From positions 186,001 through 250,000 of the forward strand of contig NZ_SSBK01000005.1 of NCBI RefSeq assembly GCF_004795035.1: 64,000 bases of DNA. Reading direction: 5' to 3'. Below, in pieces: positions 1 to 7,464 of this stretch (position 1 is its first letter; every line of letters begins with the position of its first letter). This DNA comes from Streptomyces sp. A0958. GTDB taxonomy: Bacteria > Actinomycetota > Actinomycetes > Streptomycetales > Streptomycetaceae. Position numbers and translations under genes: made by a program. The notes beneath the pieces are model-generated. The model was not told the origin of the DNA and did no database searches. It saw only the letters and a list, made by a program, of their open reading frames with translations.

Positions 1-289
1 TGAAGACGGAGGGCGCGGCCAGCCGCAGCCGGGGGCCGAGCGCGGTCTGCCCCTGGAGGAGCACGTTCACCGTCGTGGAGTCGGCGAAACTCACGTCCGA
101 GAGGTCGACGACGACCGGCCCGGTGCCCTCCAGCGACGCGTTCTCCAGCGCAGCGCCGAGGGGCGCGACGTTGTCGATGTCGAGGTCGCCGGTCACCGCG
201 AGCACCAGCGCCCCTCGTTCGTGCCGTGGGACGATCTGCATGGCGCGGCCGGCGCTGGGGGGTGGAAGCACGTTCACCTCGTGATGCAC
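1..289 (-). CDS. STAS-domain anti-sigma factor antagonist (3' end cut by window)
   Basis: The visible 96 codons start with GTG at 289 and run off the left edge. The translation contains a STAS core: LVLAVTGDLDIDNV, then VVVDLSDVSFADST, where the Ser/Thr after the Asp is the position phosphorylated in SpoIIAA/RsbV relatives. Proteins of this family bind RsbW-type kinases when dephosphorylated and so free a sigma factor. The neighbouring phosphatase (1081-2256), RsbW-like ATPase (2287-2742) and SigB-family sigma factor (6356-7258) fit such a circuit. A downstream GTG and an ATG (at about 241) are alternative starts; the fold begins only after the ATG, so the exact start is uncertain. The C-terminal part of the domain lies outside the window. 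Confidence 0.85.
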   Translation of the reverse strand, partial: MHHEVNVLPPPSAGRAMQIVPRHERGALVLAVTGDLDIDNVAPLGAALENASLEGTGPVVVDLSDVSFADSTTVNVLLQGQTALGPRLRLAAPSVF

Positions 290-365
290 TGGACGGTGGG
301 GGAACCACCGGATCAGGCGGACGGTGCGATGTCGCCCGGTCCCTGGTCGCGGCGGGAATGCTCAA

Positions 366-395
366 CGATAAAAGTAACAGTTGCCATTTGACAAC
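366..395 (-). promoter_or_regulatory. Promoter with palindromic operator upstream of the STAS gene
   Basis: Reading the minus strand there is a -35 TTGTCA (394-389), a 17-bp spacer and a -10 TTATCG (371-366), in a locally AT-rich patch. A near-perfect palindrome, GTTGCCA-TT-TGACAAC (380-395, one mismatch), overlaps the -35. The size and form suit a MarR-type operator, and a MarR gene lies next to it at 488-1000. The link to that regulator is inference. Confidence 0.45.
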
Positions 396-487
396 ATTCT
401 TCGGCGGGCAACAATCTGTACCGAACGATCAACGAGTGCGCCCGTCCGAGGAGCGCCTCAGGAACGCGGAAGCAGGGCTCCATGAAG

Positions 488-1000
488 CTAGGCGCTGTCC
501 GCGACATCGTCGCGAAGCCGCGCGGCCGGACTCCGGTCGCCGGTGAGCCGCTGCGATGCCGCCGAGCGGAAAGCGGTGAGCCCCACGGCCAGAGCCGCCA
601 CCTCGGACGGCTGCATCCTCTCCAGCACGGCGGTGAGTTCCCGGGTGCGGATCGCCCGGTACTCCTCCAGCAGCTCCCGGCCCCGGCGGGTGAGCCGGAG
701 CTCGACCTCCCGGCGGCTCGTCGGGCTCGGGGCCCGCTGGATCAGACCCATGGCCTCCATCCGGTCGCAGAGCCGGCTCACCGAGGGAGCACGCGAGCCG
801 AGTGCCTTGCCGAGCGAGCGGAGATTGCTCCCTTCCTGCTGCTCGATGACCAGCAGCGCGCGAAGCTGCGAGGGCGAGACCACACCCAGCGCGGCGGCCT
901 CCTGGCCACGCCCCCACAACACCTCCAGCAGTTCCGACGCGGCACAGACGTCCTCGGACACCTGTTCAGGGCGGTGAGGGAGTCCGGTGCGGTGGGGCAT
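488..1000 (-). CDS. MarR-family transcriptional regulator
   Basis: A protein of 170 residues, the usual MarR size. It has an N-terminal helical dimer region, a winged helix-turn-helix around residues 55-110 (SPSQLRALLVIEQ, then LGSRAPSVSRLCDRMEAMGL, then the wing region TSRREVELRLTRRGREL) and a C-terminal dimerisation helix. The ligand is not predictable. It is transcribed toward the STAS gene, with about 200 bp between them that carry the promoter and palindrome at 366-395. The PP2C-like gene at 1081 is divergent, so the 80-bp gap between them must hold both start regions. Confidence 0.9.
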   Translation of the reverse strand: MPHRTGLPHRPEQVSEDVCAASELLEVLWGRGQEAAALGVVSPSQLRALLVIEQQEGSNLRSLGKALGSRAPSVSRLCDRMEAMGLIQRAPSPTSRREVELRLTRRGRELLEEYRAIRTRELTAVLERMQPSEVAALAVGLTAFRSAASQRLTGDRSPAARLRDDVADSA

Positions 1001-1080
1001 CCGTCCACTCTGTCACCCGTAGCGTGCTCCTGTCAGCCCGGCTCCGGCCCCGCCACCCACCGAAGAATGGGCGAAACAGC

Positions 1081-2256
1081 GTGAATGCCCACACGGAGAT
1101 CGAACGAGCGCTACGCGCGGCGCCACCGTATGCCCTGGTGGAGACGGTGCGCGCCTCACTCGTGAGGGAGTACGGAGCACGCTCGGTGCAGCTGTTCCTG
1201 GCCGACTACGGAATGACCGTGCTCAACCCCGTCGACGCCGCCGAGGGCCCTGCCCAGCCACTTTCGATGCACAACAGCCCGCAGGGCCGCGCCTTCGGCA
1301 GCCAGCGCCCGCACCAAGGGCGGACCGGACCCGACGACGCGGCCGACCACTACTTCCCGGTCACCGCCCGGGGCGAACGCCTCGGCATCCTCACCGTCCG
1401 GCTGCCGACCGCGCGCTCCACCCCGCAGATCATGGACGACCTCACCCATGTGGCCGAGCTGCTGGGGCACGAGCTCGTCGTCGCCGACCGGGAAACCGAC
1501 CACTACCAGCGGGCCCGCCGCACCACGCGCCTCACCCTCGCCGCCGAAATGCAGTGGCAGCTGCTCCCCGCCCGGTCGTTCACCGCCGCGGAGTACGCCA
1601 TAGGGGCCCAGCTCGAACCCGCCTACGCCATCCACGGTGACAACTTCGACTGGGCGGCGGAGGGCGATCAGCTCAGCGTGGCCGTGACCAACGGCATGGG
1701 CGAGGGCATCCGCGCCTCCCTGCTCACCAACCTCGCCGTGAACGCGCTGCGCAACGCCAGGCGAGCCGGGATCGGCATCGCGGACCAGGCGGCCCTGGCC
1801 GACCAGGCCATCTACGAGCAGCACCGCGGCGCCGCCCACGTGTCCACCCTGCTGCTCCGCTTCGACCTGGCCACGGCGTCGGTCGAAGCGGTCGACGCGG
1901 GCTCCCCACAGCTGTGGCGCCTGCGCGGCCGCACGGTCACGCGCGTCGCCCTGGACGCCCAGCTGCCGCTGGGGATGTTCGAGGAGTCGCAGTACGTCGT
2001 CCAGCACCTCCAGGCCCGCCCGGGGGACCGGCTGCTGCTCGTCAGCGACGGGGTCTACGACGCGGTGTCGCCCCTCGGCGAAAAGTACGCGGAGCGCAAT
2101 CTGGCCCGGGCGGTCCTCGCCACCCGGCTGCTGCCGGCGGCCTCGGTGCCCGGGGCGGTGCTGCGGGAACTCGCGGAGCACCGCGCGTCGGACACGCTCG
2201 ACGACGCGCTGGTCATGTGCATCGACTGGTTCGGCCGGCAGGACGCCCGGAGCTGA
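1081..2256 (+). CDS. GAF-like / SpoIIE-type PP2C protein with altered metal site
   Basis: The start is taken at GTG 1081, giving 391 residues; an in-frame ATG further upstream gives no extra conserved sequence. Residues about 10-140 look like a GAF-type sensor domain. The rest is a SpoIIE/RsbU phosphatase fold with GDNFDW, TNGMGEG, VSDGVYDA and LDDALVM blocks. In active relatives the second block reads GDVxGHG; here the Asp is replaced by Asn (residue about 204) and the His by Glu, so one metal ligand may be missing. The protein could still be active with other metal coordination, or act as a binding-only decoy. Its natural substrate would be a phosphorylated STAS protein such as the one at the left edge. 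Confidence 0.85.
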   Translation: MNAHTEIERALRAAPPYALVETVRASLVREYGARSVQLFLADYGMTVLNPVDAAEGPAQPLSMHNSPQGRAFGSQRPHQGRTGPDDAADHYFPVTARGERLGILTVRLPTARSTPQIMDDLTHVAELLGHELVVADRETDHYQRARRTTRLTLAAEMQWQLLPARSFTAAEYAIGAQLEPAYAIHGDNFDWAAEGDQLSVAVTNGMGEGIRASLLTNLAVNALRNARRAGIGIADQAALADQAIYEQHRGAAHVSTLLLRFDLATASVEAVDAGSPQLWRLRGRTVTRVALDAQLPLGMFEESQYVVQHLQARPGDRLLLVSDGVYDAVSPLGEKYAERNLARAVLATRLLPAASVPGAVLRELAEHRASDTLDDALVMCIDWFGRQDARS

Positions 2257-2286
2257 GCCCGGGCCGGCCGGCGCCCGCCGGTCGGC

Positions 2287-2742
2287 TCAGCTGCTGAGCG
2301 TGAACTCGGCGCGGATGCGCTTGCCGACCGGCACCCGCTCGGCCGTGACGCGGTCGCACAGGGCCACCACGATCTCCATGCCGTGACCGCCCAGGCGGCT
2401 CGGATCGGGGGCGTAGAACACCGGCAGCGCGCTGCTGCTGTCGTACACCGTGATGCTGATCCGCTCCGCGGTGCCCTCCAGCTCCAGCAGGTACGGGCCG
2501 TGGCTGTAACGGTCGGCGTTGGTGACCAGCTCGCTCACCGCCAGCATCAGGTCATTGCGGGTGTGGGTGCCGACCACGGCCATCCACTCGGACACCAGCC
2601 TGCCCAGGAAACGGTCTGCCAGTGCCCGCGCCTGGGAAATGCACCCCGGCTCGCCGTCGAACACTTCGGCGCTGTGCAATGCCTCCGAGGGCGGACAACT
2701 CCGTGGGGAGTCGTCCGGCCGGGAGATCGCCTGTTCGTTCAT
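2287..2742 (-). CDS. RsbW-like ATP-binding protein (HATPase_c_2)
   Basis: A single-domain GHKL ATPase of 151 residues. The N box is LAVSELVTNADRYS and the G1-like block is RLGGHGMEIV, which together build the ATP pocket seen in SpoIIAB/RsbW anti-sigma kinases. Streptomyces encode dozens of such proteins; most partners are unknown. It is convergent with the PP2C gene (30 bp apart) and shares the region with a STAS protein and a SigB-type sigma factor, so a role in partner switching is likely but not shown. Confidence 0.85.
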   Translation of the reverse strand: MNEQAISRPDDSPRSCPPSEALHSAEVFDGEPGCISQARALADRFLGRLVSEWMAVVGTHTRNDLMLAVSELVTNADRYSHGPYLLELEGTAERISITVYDSSSALPVFYAPDPSRLGGHGMEIVVALCDRVTAERVPVGKRIRAEFTLSS

Positions 2743-2840
2743 GTGCTCCAGCCAGGGCGCAGCGGGGAGGTCGCAGACCTCTTTCTGGTGATCGTGTACC
2801 CGCGTCGGGAGATCCCATTCCCAAGCATGGTCAGCGAATA

Positions 2841-3284
2841 TTACGCGCGGCCGGGAAGCCGCACCACGGTGAGGAAGAACTCGTCGATCTGGCGCACCGC
2901 CGCGATGAACTGGTCTAGGTCGACCGGCTTGGTGACATAGGCGTTCGCGTGCAGTTTGTAGCTGCGCAGAATGTCCTCCTCGGCGGAGGACGTGGTCAGC
3001 ACGACGACCGGGATGAGCGACAGCACGGGGTCCTGCTTGATCTGCTCCAGCACCTGCCGGCCGTCGTACTTGGGCAGGTTCAGGTCGAGCAGGATCAGGT
3101 CGGGACGGGGCGCCTCGGCGTGCGCGCCCCGGCGGTAGAGGAAGTCGAGCGCCTCCTCGCCGTCCCGGGCCACATGGAGCTTGTTGCGGATCTTGTTGTC
3201 CAGGAACGCTTCACGCGTCATGAGCTCGTCGCCGGGGTCGTCCTCGACGAGAAGGATCTCGATGGGCATCTCGGGCATGTTCAC
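2841..3284 (-). CDS. Single-domain response regulator (Rcp1-like)
   Basis: 147 residues, essentially one receiver domain: acidic pocket LLVEDDPGD near residue 10, phospho-acceptor Asp in ILLDLNLPKYDG, Thr in VVLTTSS, and Lys in YVTKPVDL. There is no output domain. The GTG start at 3284 overlaps the stop of the upstream kinase gene by 4 bp (GTGA), so the two are translationally coupled. Stand-alone receivers of this type usually relay phosphate within a phosphorelay or act on a partner protein. The obvious donor is the kinase at 3281-4903. Confidence 0.9.
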   Translation of the reverse strand: MNMPEMPIEILLVEDDPGDELMTREAFLDNKIRNKLHVARDGEEALDFLYRRGAHAEAPRPDLILLDLNLPKYDGRQVLEQIKQDPVLSLIPVVVLTTSSAEEDILRSYKLHANAYVTKPVDLDQFIAAVRQIDEFFLTVVRLPGRA

Positions 3285-4903
3285 GCGGTCTCTCCGGAAG
3301 TCTCGGCAGGGGTGGTCGGGCCGGCCGGCTCCGTGGCCGCGGGGGCGTCGACGGGCAGGCAGAAGTGGATACGGGCGCCCTGGCGGGACTCCGGATCGAG
3401 CCAGATCCGGCCACCGTGGAACTCGATGATCTTGCGGCACAGGGCGAGTCCGATGCCCGTGCCGTCGTACTCGTCGCGGGGGTGCAGCCGCTGGAAGATG
3501 ACGAAGACCTTCTCCGCGAACTCGGGCGCGATGCCGATGCCGTTGTCCGTCACGGTGAAGTGCCAGTCGTCGCCCTCCCGCTCGCACTCGATCGTGATCA
3601 CGCACGGCTCGTCGGCGCGGCGGAACTTCACGGCGTTCCCGATGAGGTTCTGCCAGATCATCGCGAGCGTCGTGGGGTCCCCGGTGACCGAGGGGAGCGG
3701 GTTCTCGTGGACGACCGTGGTCCCCGACTCCTCGATCACCAGAGCCAGATTGGCCAGCGCCCGGTCCAGCGCCCGGTCCAGGTCGACCGGGCTCCAGCTG
3801 TCGTGGACGCGCCCGACGCGGGAGAACGTGAGCAGGTCGTTGATGAGCACCTGCATGCGCTTGGCGCCGTCGACCGCGAAGTCGATGTACTGCTTGCCCC
3901 GGCCGTCCAGCTCGGTCCCGTACCGTTTGTCCAGCAGCTGGCAGAACGAGGCCACCTTGCGCAGCGGCTCCTGGAGGTCGTGCGAGGCGACGTAGGCGAA
4001 CTGCTCCAGCTCGGAGTTGGACCGGCGCAGCTCGACCGTCTGCTGCGCAAGCAGCTCCTCCCGCGCCTGCGCGGCGTCGAGTTCCGCCACGAGCCGGCTG
4101 CGCATGTCCTCGACCGCCGAGGCCACCGCCCGTACGTCGGACGGCCCGCTCACCTCGATGCGGTGCCGGCGGGACGAGGTGGAGCGCACCCGCCTGGAGG
4201 CCTCGGCCAGCGCGTTCAACGGGCGCCCCACCATGCGCTGGAGCAGCACGCTGAGCGAGATGACGCACACCACGAAACCGATCACCAGGGCGATCAGTAC
4301 CCGGTCGCGGGTGTGGCGCGCTTCGTCCAACTGGGCGCGTGCCCGGTCCCGGGCGGTGTCGAGATGCGCCTGCTGGGTGCCGTAGAGCTGCCGCAGCTTG
4401 TCGAAGGCGGCCTTGCTCGCGCTGGTCAGGTCGGACGAGCGGGTCCCCGGCCCGTCGCGGCGGACGGTGGCGATCAGCGGGTCGGCGTGCACCCTGCGCC
4501 ACTCCGCGGCGGCCGAGGCGATCCGGTCCAGGTCGCGGTTGTACAGCTCGCCGTCACCGATCGCGGAGCGCACCCGGGCCAGCCGGTCCTTCTCGGCCTT
4601 CTTGCCCGCCGCGAACGGCTCCAGGAACGAGGCGTCACCGGTCAGCGCGTAGCCCCGCACGCCCGTCTCCTGGTCGAGCAGCGCGTTCTGCAGCTGGAAG
4701 GAGGCGGAGCGGGCCGGCTGGATACGGTCCACCAGCTCGGTGGTGCGGTCCGAGATCCGGGACAGGACGAGCCCCCCGGCGACCAGACAGCCGCAGACCA
4801 CGAGGACGAAGCAGCCCAGGATCAGGTGGACCCAGTTCTGGACCGACAGACTTGCCCGAAACCCGGTCGGCTTCACGGTGGTGTCCGGTATGTCAGTGTT
4901 CAC
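3281..4903 (-). CDS. CHASE3-domain sensor histidine kinase
   Basis: 540 residues from GTG 4903, chosen because it begins just before the first membrane helix and overlaps the preceding stop by 11 bp. Order: transmembrane helix (~25-50), CHASE3 extracytoplasmic sensor (~55-190, with QLQNALLDQETGVRGYALTG), second helix (~205-230), HAMP, coiled coil, HisKA with FAYVASHDLQEPLRKV (phospho-His), then HATPase_c with N box IWQNLIGNAVKF and DNGIGIAPEF. This is the architecture of phytochrome-like/bacteriophytochrome-related kinases that pair with Rcp1-type regulators, as here. The ligand of the CHASE3 domain is unknown. It is the middle gene of a three-gene operon. Confidence 0.92.
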   Translation of the reverse strand: MNTDIPDTTVKPTGFRASLSVQNWVHLILGCFVLVVCGCLVAGGLVLSRISDRTTELVDRIQPARSASFQLQNALLDQETGVRGYALTGDASFLEPFAAGKKAEKDRLARVRSAIGDGELYNRDLDRIASAAAEWRRVHADPLIATVRRDGPGTRSSDLTSASKAAFDKLRQLYGTQQAHLDTARDRARAQLDEARHTRDRVLIALVIGFVVCVISLSVLLQRMVGRPLNALAEASRRVRSTSSRRHRIEVSGPSDVRAVASAVEDMRSRLVAELDAAQAREELLAQQTVELRRSNSELEQFAYVASHDLQEPLRKVASFCQLLDKRYGTELDGRGKQYIDFAVDGAKRMQVLINDLLTFSRVGRVHDSWSPVDLDRALDRALANLALVIEESGTTVVHENPLPSVTGDPTTLAMIWQNLIGNAVKFRRADEPCVITIECEREGDDWHFTVTDNGIGIAPEFAEKVFVIFQRLHPRDEYDGTGIGLALCRKIIEFHGGRIWLDPESRQGARIHFCLPVDAPAATEPAGPTTPAETSGETA

Positions 4904-6158
4904 GGGTGGTGCTCCAGCCGAGGTGCAGGACGGCCACGTCGTCGGCGAGGCCCCCGTGAGGAGCCGCCGCTTCCGAGGCGCCCGCGACGAGTGCGTCGAT
5001 GAACGGGCGGGCGGCGAGATGGGCCCGGCCCCGGGCCATGTCGAGCAGCCCTTCCTCACCCAGCCGGGTATGCGGTCCGGTGCGCCCCTCGAAGAGGCCG
5101 TCGGTGAACAGGACGAGCCCGGCACCGGGCGCGAGTTCAAGATCGGTGACCGGCCACTGACCGTGTCCGGGCAGCAGGCCGAGCGCCATCCCGCCCTCGG
5201 GCTCCACCCACTCGACGTCCCCGCCGCCCCGCAGCAGCAGCCCCGGATGGCCGGCCCGGACGACGCTGACGCTGTCCCCGCCGGGCGGGAAGACCAGCGA
5301 GGTGACGGTCGCGAAGACATGGGGGTCGGAACGCTCGGCGACCAGGATCGACTCCAGCAGCCCGAGCTGCTGCAACGGATCGGTCCCGCACAGCACGGCA
5401 GTACGCCAGGCCACGCGCAGGCACACGCCGAGTGCCGCCTCCGCCGCACCGTGCCCCGACACATCGCCGATGACAGCCCGCACCGTGCCGTCGGCCGTCT
5501 GCACCACGTCGTAGAAGTCGCCGCTGAGCAGGCCGTGGGCGCGGCCCGGTTCGTAGCGGGCGACGGCCCGGAAGCTGTCGTCGTTGAGCAGTGGCACGGG
5601 CAGCAGCCCGCGTTCCAGGCGTGCGTTCTCCTGCGCCATCAGCTGGTTGGCCCGCAGGGCGGACGCGGCCCGTTCGACCTGCTTGCGCTGGAGGGCGTAC
5701 CGGATGGCGCGCGACAGCGCCTGCGGATCGAGCCGCCCCTTCACGAGGTAGTCCTGCGCCCCGGTGGCCACGGCTTCGAGCCCGGCGTCGGCCTCCGCGA
5801 GGCCGGTCAACACGACGATCGCGGCGTCCGAGGACGACTCGACGATCTGGGTGACGGCCCGCAGGCCGTGGACGTCGGGCAGGTGCAGGTCGAGCAGGAC
5901 ACAGATCGGCGCACGGTGCGACCGCAGGTACGCCATCGCCTCGGACAGGGTCTTGCACCAGGTCAGCGCCGAGTCCAGCTCACCGTCGGCGAGCATTTCC
6001 TCGACGAGCAGCGCGTCGCCCGCGTCGTCCTCGACGAGCAGGATGGAACCGCTGACGTCCCAGACGGAGTCCCGGCCGTCCGCCCCGTGGGCGGTCTGGA
6101 CCGGGAAGCGTGCCGGTATGGGAGGCCGGGCCGGGGCGCCCATGCGCATCTCAGCCAC
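4893..6158 (-). CDS. Receiver-PP2C phosphatase (RsbU-like, phospho-regulated)
   Basis: 421 residues from GTG 6158, with a good ribosome site (GAGAGGG) upstream. Residues about 38-155 form a receiver domain (LLVEDDAGDALL, LLDLHLPDVHG, VVLTGL, YLVKGRL). After a coiled-coil linker, residues about 190-415 form a SpoIIE/PP2C domain with all metal-binding blocks intact: LSGDFYDV, VIGDVSGHG, LFTDGLFEG, LADDVAVL. Such proteins dephosphorylate anti-sigma antagonists when their receiver is phosphorylated. It heads the operon with the CHASE3 kinase and stand-alone receiver, giving a complete route from an extracellular signal to sigma-factor release. Confidence 0.92.
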   Translation of the reverse strand: MAEMRMGAPARPPIPARFPVQTAHGADGRDSVWDVSGSILLVEDDAGDALLVEEMLADGELDSALTWCKTLSEAMAYLRSHRAPICVLLDLHLPDVHGLRAVTQIVESSSDAAIVVLTGLAEADAGLEAVATGAQDYLVKGRLDPQALSRAIRYALQRKQVERAASALRANQLMAQENARLERGLLPVPLLNDDSFRAVARYEPGRAHGLLSGDFYDVVQTADGTVRAVIGDVSGHGAAEAALGVCLRVAWRTAVLCGTDPLQQLGLLESILVAERSDPHVFATVTSLVFPPGGDSVSVVRAGHPGLLLRGGGDVEWVEPEGGMALGLLPGHGQWPVTDLELAPGAGLVLFTDGLFEGRTGPHTRLGEEGLLDMARGRAHLAARPFIDALVAGASEAAAPHGGLADDVAVLHLGWSTTREH

Positions 6159-6220
6159 GTTTCACCCTCTCGTTGCCACCGCGCGGGCCGCCCGCCGGTG
6201 TGCATCGCAGCATATGTGAA

Positions 6221-6250
6221 CGGCGCCCGACGCTTTGCCGTCGGGCGCCG
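6221..6250 (-). terminator. Hairpin downstream of the sigma factor gene
   Basis: Perfect 12-bp arms (6221-6232 and 6239-6250) around a 6-nt loop. It lies about 106 bp after the stop of the sigma gene and 60 bp before the receiver-PP2C start. It probably ends the sigma transcript and separates the two units; there is no U-tract. Confidence 0.6.
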
Positions 6251-6355
6251 TCCAACGCCTCTTCGACCACACCGCGCCGTTGCGTGGCCGATTCGAGAGG
6301 GTGAGGAATCATCCGGGCCGACGGATCACACGGGCCCGGTGCCGGTGTGCCGGTG

Positions 6356-7258
6356 TCAGGCTTCGACGGACATCCCCGCACGCAGCCGCTTGACGATACG
6401 GGCGAGCAGCCGGGACACGTGCATCTGGGAGACGCCGAGCTCCGCCCCGATCTGCGACTGCGTCATCTCCTCGCCGAAGCGCATCTGGACGATCCGGCGC
6501 TCGCGCTCGTCCAGCTTCTCCAGCAGGGGCGCCAGGGTGTGCAGGTTCTCGACGGTCTCCATACCGGGATCGGCCTCGCCGATCACATCGGCGTACGACC
6601 GCTGCTCGGTGCCGGAGTCGGTCTCCGCGCTGGGGGTGTCGAGGGAGCCGGCCGAGTATCCGTTGGCCGCGACCAGGCCCTCGATGATCTCCTCCTCGGG
6701 CAGGTCGAGGTGGGCGGCCAGCTCGGCGACCGTCGGATCGCGGTCCAGCCGCGCCGACAGCTCCTCCTTCGCCTTCGCCAGGTCGACCCTCAGCTCCTGG
6801 AGCCGGCGCGGGACGTGCACCGCCCAGGTGGTGTCCCGGAAGAAGCGCTTGATCTCCCCGACGATGTAGGGGACCGCGAATGTGGCGAACTCCACCTCGC
6901 GCGAGAGGTCGAAGCGGTCGATGGCCTTGATCAGGCCGATCGTGCCCACCTGGATGATGTCCTCGACGTCGTCGCCGCCGCGGTTGCGGAAGCGCGAGGC
7001 GGCGTACCGCACGAGCGAGAGGTTCATCTCGATGAGGGTGTTGCGCGCGTACTGGTACTCGTGCGTGCCCTCCTCCAGCGTCTGCAGCCGGTCCAGGAAC
7101 ATCCTCGAGAGGGCACGGGCGTCCTTCGGAGCGACCTTCCCGGTGTCCTCGATCCACGGCAGCTCCGCAGTCCCCGCGCCCTGCGGCGCACCGTCCTGCT
7201 CAACAAGCGCGCGTGCGTCGCCGAGGACTTCGCCGGTCCGCTCCGTCTTGGTCGCCAT
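6356..7258 (-). CDS. SigB/SigF/SigG-family RNA polymerase sigma factor
   Basis: 300 residues from ATG 7258, preceded by AGGAAGAGG. Region 2 is clear (NLSLVRYAASRF, DIIQVGTIGLIKAIDRFD, FATFAVPYIVGEIKRFFRD), followed by a region 3 helix-turn-helix and region 4 (LDERERRIVQMRFGEEMTQ, GVSQMHVSRLLARIVKRL). This is the stress/development sigma class controlled by partner-switching anti-sigma factors, of which Streptomyces have about nine. No anti-sigma gene is immediately adjacent; the RsbW-like gene at 2287-2742 is the nearest candidate. Which of the SigB paralogues this is cannot be decided from sequence alone. Confidence 0.93.
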   Translation of the reverse strand: MATKTERTGEVLGDARALVEQDGAPQGAGTAELPWIEDTGKVAPKDARALSRMFLDRLQTLEEGTHEYQYARNTLIEMNLSLVRYAASRFRNRGGDDVEDIIQVGTIGLIKAIDRFDLSREVEFATFAVPYIVGEIKRFFRDTTWAVHVPRRLQELRVDLAKAKEELSARLDRDPTVAELAAHLDLPEEEIIEGLVAANGYSAGSLDTPSAETDSGTEQRSYADVIGEADPGMETVENLHTLAPLLEKLDERERRIVQMRFGEEMTQSQIGAELGVSQMHVSRLLARIVKRLRAGMSVEA

Positions 7259-7464
7259 GATGTGTGACCTCTTCCTGTCGCCAAGTGCTTCGCACACCGC
7301 CTGCCCCGTATCGGCGAGGGCATGCGCAACTGATGCGACAGTTTTTTGGGCGGCTCCTCCGCCCCGGCCGGCCACCCGAATGGAGCAGCCCGGGAACCGT
7401 GGCAAACTTGATCGGGGCGTTCGGCCCGCAGTAAGGCCAGCGGCACGAGTACAGAGGAACGGCA

